From positions 303,783-367,782 of the forward strand of contig CAJNDS010002340.1 in NCBI GenBank assembly GCA_905221605.1: a DNA stretch of 64,000 bases, in the 5' to 3' direction. Below the pieces are notes generated by a model. The model searched no databases. It had not been told where the DNA came from and saw only the letters and a list, made by a program, of their open reading frames with translations. The position numbers were made by a program, and so were the translations under genes. Shown here one piece after another: positions 47,938-64,000 of this stretch. The stretch is from Symbiodinium natans. Lineage: Eukaryota; Sar; Dinophyceae; Suessiales; Symbiodiniaceae. The first letter of the stretch is position 1. Each line of letters begins with the position of its first letter.

Positions 47938-48112
47938 CGAATGGAAACATGTGGTTAACAAATCCATTCTGTTGACCACGTTGGTTTTCTTGTCCGCTTG
48001 AAACAGAAACATGTGGTTGACAAATCCATTCTGTTGACCATGTTTGGTTTTCTTGTCCGCTTGAAACAGAAACATGTGGTTAACAAATCCATTCTGTTGA
48101 CCACGTGCCTAG
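47938..48112 (+). repeat. About 64-bp tandem repeat, 2.5 copies
   Basis: Units beginning AACATGTGGTTAACAAATCC repeat with few changes; the flanking AAGATGGCTTCCAAAGAATA is also duplicated (47832 and 47912). Confidence 0.88.
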
Positions 48113-48346
48113 AGAAGAAGGAGGTTGATATTTTTCCTAATGGTGTGGGACCCAATGGGCGGGTGGGTATTCCCTGTGGCCTTGAAAGCTGCTCAACTAG
48201 TGAATGCTTGGACCAGAGATGCTGAACCCTAAACCCTAAACCCTAAACCCTAAACCCTAAACCCTAAACCCTAAACCCTAAACCCTAAACCCTAAACCCT
48301 AAACCCTAAACCCCTAAACCCTAAACCCTAAACCCTAAACCCTAAC

Positions 48347-50622
48347 GAGGCACGAGGCTGGTTGAGTGCCAAGGACGGGGCACGCCGGGTCCACGCGAAA
48401 TTCGAGGAGGCTCCGCACCACCTGTTTTAGGGGTTTAGGGGTTTAGGGGTTTAGGGGTTTAGGGGTTTAGGGGTTTAGGGGTTTAGGGGTTTAGGGGTTT
48501 AGGGGTTTAGGGGTTTAGGGGTTTAGGGGTTTAGGGGTTTAGGGGTTTAGGGGTTTAGGGGTTTAGGGGTTTAGGGGTTTAGGGGTTTAGGGGTTTAGGG
48601 GTTTAGGGGTTTAGGGGTTTAGGGGTTTAGGGGTTTAGGGGTTTAGGGGTTTAGGGGTTTAGGGGTTTAGGGGTTAGGGTTTAGGGTTTAACCCCCCTGG
48701 CCCAAACCCTAAATCGGGACTTGGGTTGGCGGGCAGTGCCGGTTTGGATCAGGTAAAAGCCCTAACACCTCAACTACCCCAAGCCTGCAGCCCAAACCCG
48801 GAAGTACACCAAACCCTAAACCGACTTATCTTAAGCCCAGCCAGAAATAACCTTCAGCCCCAAAACCCTAAGCACTCTAAACCCCAACGCATGGAGTGCT
48901 CCAAGGAGGCTGGTCTCTCACCACATGTATTAGTTATAGCAGGGTTTCGGGGGTTATTGTAGTATATTTGTAAAGGAACCATAAGGGACTACCATTAGTA
49001 ATCACTCCCTAAACCCTAAACCCTAAACCCTAAACCCCTATATTCTGTACTTGAGCTCACAAGATACAACTCTTGCATCCTGCTGAGACAGCCTCTGAAC
49101 CTCGCACTTCTTTCATAGCCTAAAACCTAAACCCTAAGCCCCAAATCTTAAACCCGAAACCCTAAACCCTAAGCCCTAAACCCTAAACCCTAAACCTTAA
49201 ACCCTAAACCCTAAACCTTAAACCCTAAACCCTAAACCCTAAACCCCACAATGTACTGCCTCGGTCTTGCTGTTCAAGGCAGCCTCCCAAAGAGAGTCGC
49301 GCAACTCCTCAGGGGAAGAGCCCATGAGGGTGCAGCGCAGGGTGCCGCAGAACCCTGAATCTTTAGGGTTAGGGTTGAGGGTTTAGGGATTAGGGTTTAG
49401 GGTGTAGGGTTTAGGGCTTAGGGCTTAGGGTTTATGGTTTAGGGTTTTCCTAAATCTCCCTAAACCTCCCAAAACGTCCCTCAACCTCCCTAAATCTTGT
49501 GAAGTCCCCCTAAAACTCCCTAAACCCTACACCCTAAAACCTAAACCTCGCTGAACCCTAAGCCCCGTACCTCTGCAGAGTTCTTGGGCCTAGCACCAGA
49601 GCTCGTCTAGGGGCCTGAATAATTAGAGTAGAGTTTTGCGGGGTTGTTTTTAGAATAATTACAAAGGGACCCCAAGGGAATATTCTTAGTACTTATTCCG
49701 AACTAAACCCTAAACCCTAAACCCTAAACCGTAAACCCTCAACCCTAAATGAAGCAGGGTATATATTTCTTGTACCCCCAAAAGGACACCAGGTATATAC
49801 ACTCACCAATATTAAAGAGGAACCTTATATACACTCACCAAAAACAGAAATATAAACCCTGCTTCAAATACAACCCCCACGATATTAGTCCCTAGCACAG
49901 GGAGGAGTTCGGCACCAAACGCTTTGGGCCTTGGGAGGCCCAGGGCTTGGGGCCTTGTACTTAGGGTTTAGGGTTTAGGGTTGAGGGTTTAGGGTTTAGG
50001 GCTAGGGTTTAGGGTTAGGGTTGAGGGTTTATGGTTTAGGGCGGGTTGAGGGTTTAGGGTTGAGGGTTTAATGTTTAGGGTGTGGGGTGTAGGGTTTAGG
50101 GTTTTAGGGGCTAGGGCTTGGGGTTGTAGGGATCAGCTTGCAAAACCCTAGACGAAACAAGAAACAAAGCGCACGGGTTCAGGGCTTGGGGCTTTAACAC
50201 GCTTAAGGCTCAGGTTTCTGAACCACGCGAGCCCCAAAAAAATCGCAAAGTGTTCCCAACCCTAAACCCTAAACCCTGAACCCTAAACCCTGAACCCTGA
50301 ACCCTAAACCCTAAACCCTAAACCCTAATTAAACCCTAAACCCTAAACCCTAAACCCTCAATCGCACGCGCTCCCTGCAACTCCTGCGCGCTGATGAACG
50401 GGTTCGTGTAGAGAAGCCTCAGGACCACCTCCGACGCGAGGTTTTTTGCAGTTTACCCCGAACCCCTGAGCTCAGAGTGGCACCCCACAACCCCTGAATC
50501 CCTTAAAGTGCTGCCTTTTTCTGAAGAAGCCCTAAACCCTAAACCCTAAACCCTAAATCCTGCATCCCTTTGCGCTCCACATTGTGGGACAGGGCCCATG
50601 GATCATCGAGCAGTGGGAAGAA
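48347..50622 (-). CDS. Ankyrin-like protein, five connected exons (partial model)
   Basis: Exons (minus): 50622-50560, 50428-50374, 49354-49260, 49100-49071, 48421-48347. All phases agree. Readable parts: FFPLLDDPWALSHNVERK, VVLRLLYTNPFISAQELQ, TLMGSSPEELRDSLWEAALN, VQRLSQQDAR, VVRSLLEFRVDPACPVLG. The last resembles the end of an ankyrin repeat (VV-LLLE-ADP). The second recalls the LYT helix of BTB domains; both are weak matches. Acceptors are AG|G except the first exon. The gene lies 560 bp downstream of the GH35 stop on the same strand. Where it starts and stops is not resolved; coding-like islands continue at about 51.0 kb and near 43.9 kb. Confidence 0.5.
48427..48690 (+). repeat. 8-bp telomere-variant array TTTAGGGG
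   Basis: About 30 perfect tandem copies of the octamer TTTAGGGG, then two ordinary heptamers. Locally homogeneous and distinct from the heptamer elsewhere. Confidence 0.95.
49750..49866. mobile_element. Short inverted-repeat element, family B
   Basis: The termini TGAAGCAGGGT and ACCCTGCTTCA are perfect inverted repeats. The interior has a direct duplication of TATATACACTCACCAA. Related copies: about 12761-12873, 16126-16235, 45597-45698 and 46590-46690. Confidence 0.75.
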
Positions 50623-51179
50623 CTGAGAGCTGGGAGATGAGCAGGCTTGTGCCAGGGCCAGAGGGCAACCATTCCACGAACATCCCCGGAACAGCTAAAT
50701 CCTAAACCCTAAACCCTAAACCCTAAACCCTGAACCCTGAACCCTGGAAGGTCTTGCAAGGGAGCATAGCTTAGGGCCTAGGAGATTCCAGTGGCCCACC
50801 GCCGTTTTCCTGCCACCTTCTGTCAGCGAAACGTCGTGTTTCAGAGCTTTTGCTGCGCAGCCAGCTGCCTAGACTCTGCCGCCCCCCGGAGGCAAACGTC
50901 CTCCTCAGGTACTCAGGTCCAGTTGCGGAAAAGGTCTGACACGTTGGCCACGGCTTCCTGCACAGCACATGCAGTGAACCATAGTGAACCGATGGAGCAG
51001 ATGACTTGCAAGCGGCCTTGGCACCGACGGGCAGCACCCCGGAAGACCAAATTGCTTCCGAACTCAGCCAACGTAAACCAACAGGGGGTTTCGGGTTTAG
51101 GGTTTAGGGTTTAGGGGTTAGGGTTTAGGGGTTAGGGTTTAAATTTAGGGTTTAGGGTTTGGGGTTTAGGGTTCAGGGT

Positions 51180-64000
<12,821 letters not shown>

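Larger units (their letters stand above)
44160..48340. other. Region without a resolved gene
   Basis: Contains telomeric arrays, family A and B elements, the inverted 21-bp minisatellite and several GC-rich islands (about 44530-44610, 44740-44860, 46330-46430). The islands show AG|G signatures on one or both strands and are probably exons, but I could not assign them. Confidence 0.5.

Overview
This window is eukaryotic nuclear DNA, most likely from a photosynthetic dinoflagellate. Four observations support this. (1) Interstitial TTTAGGG/CCCTAAA arrays are scattered through the whole 64 kb. (2) Two genes that can be reconstructed almost residue by residue (RUVBL1 and a GH35 beta-galactosidase) use GT, GC and GA 5' splice sites interchangeably, and every 3' splice site is followed by G (AG|G). 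This is the splice-site behaviour described for dinoflagellates. (3) Every confidently read gene is on the minus strand, as in dinoflagellate unidirectional gene arrays. (4) One gene starts with a plastid-type leader containing an FVAP motif. No tRNA, rRNA, bacterial operon, CRISPR array or dinoflagellate spliced-leader sequence was seen.

Layout from the right end (5' to 3' on the minus strand): GH35 beta-galactosidase, 64000 (5' end off the window) to 51180; an ankyrin-like multi-exon gene, about 50622-48347; a RING-finger protein with a coiled-coil-like segment, 43289-38954; a short mTERF-like, probably plastid-targeted protein, 37533-36005; a complete 28-exon RUVBL1 (Pontin) gene, 35169-21072; exon-sized coding islands of one or more unrecognised genes, about 19.8-12.4 kb, whose last six exons connect in frame (14539-12394); and an armadillo-repeat protein starting at 12139 and running leftwards past 3962. 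The first 3 kb holds repeat islands and sequence I could not assign.

The central observation is that the telomere-like repeats are intron content, not a chromosome end. The unique islands of 25-120 bp between arrays are exons. They join in frame into proteins whose length and motifs match their families. By my reading, 42 of 44 introns in RUVBL1 plus GH35 contain TTTAGGG-type arrays or degenerate variants. At least one intron (53959-54080) is almost nothing but a telomeric array between a 9-bp direct duplication of exon sequence. Several other introns have 10-17 bp direct duplications at their ends. Telomeric units themselves supply splice sites in places (GTTTAGGG donors, TTTAG|G acceptors). 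This looks like intron gain or expansion by telomere-repeat insertion, through telomerase-assisted break repair or an introner-like element. Non-telomeric fillers (trinucleotide repeats, small inverted-repeat elements, a 1.25-kb composite element) occupy other introns.

Exon coordinates were worked out by hand from the sequence, using protein-family conservation, reading-frame phase and the AG|G rule. Exons in RUVBL1, GH35 and the mTERF-like gene are firm except where stated. Those of the RING, ARM and ankyrin-like genes are good models. Isolated candidate exons are tentative, because both strands of GC-rich islands are often open.
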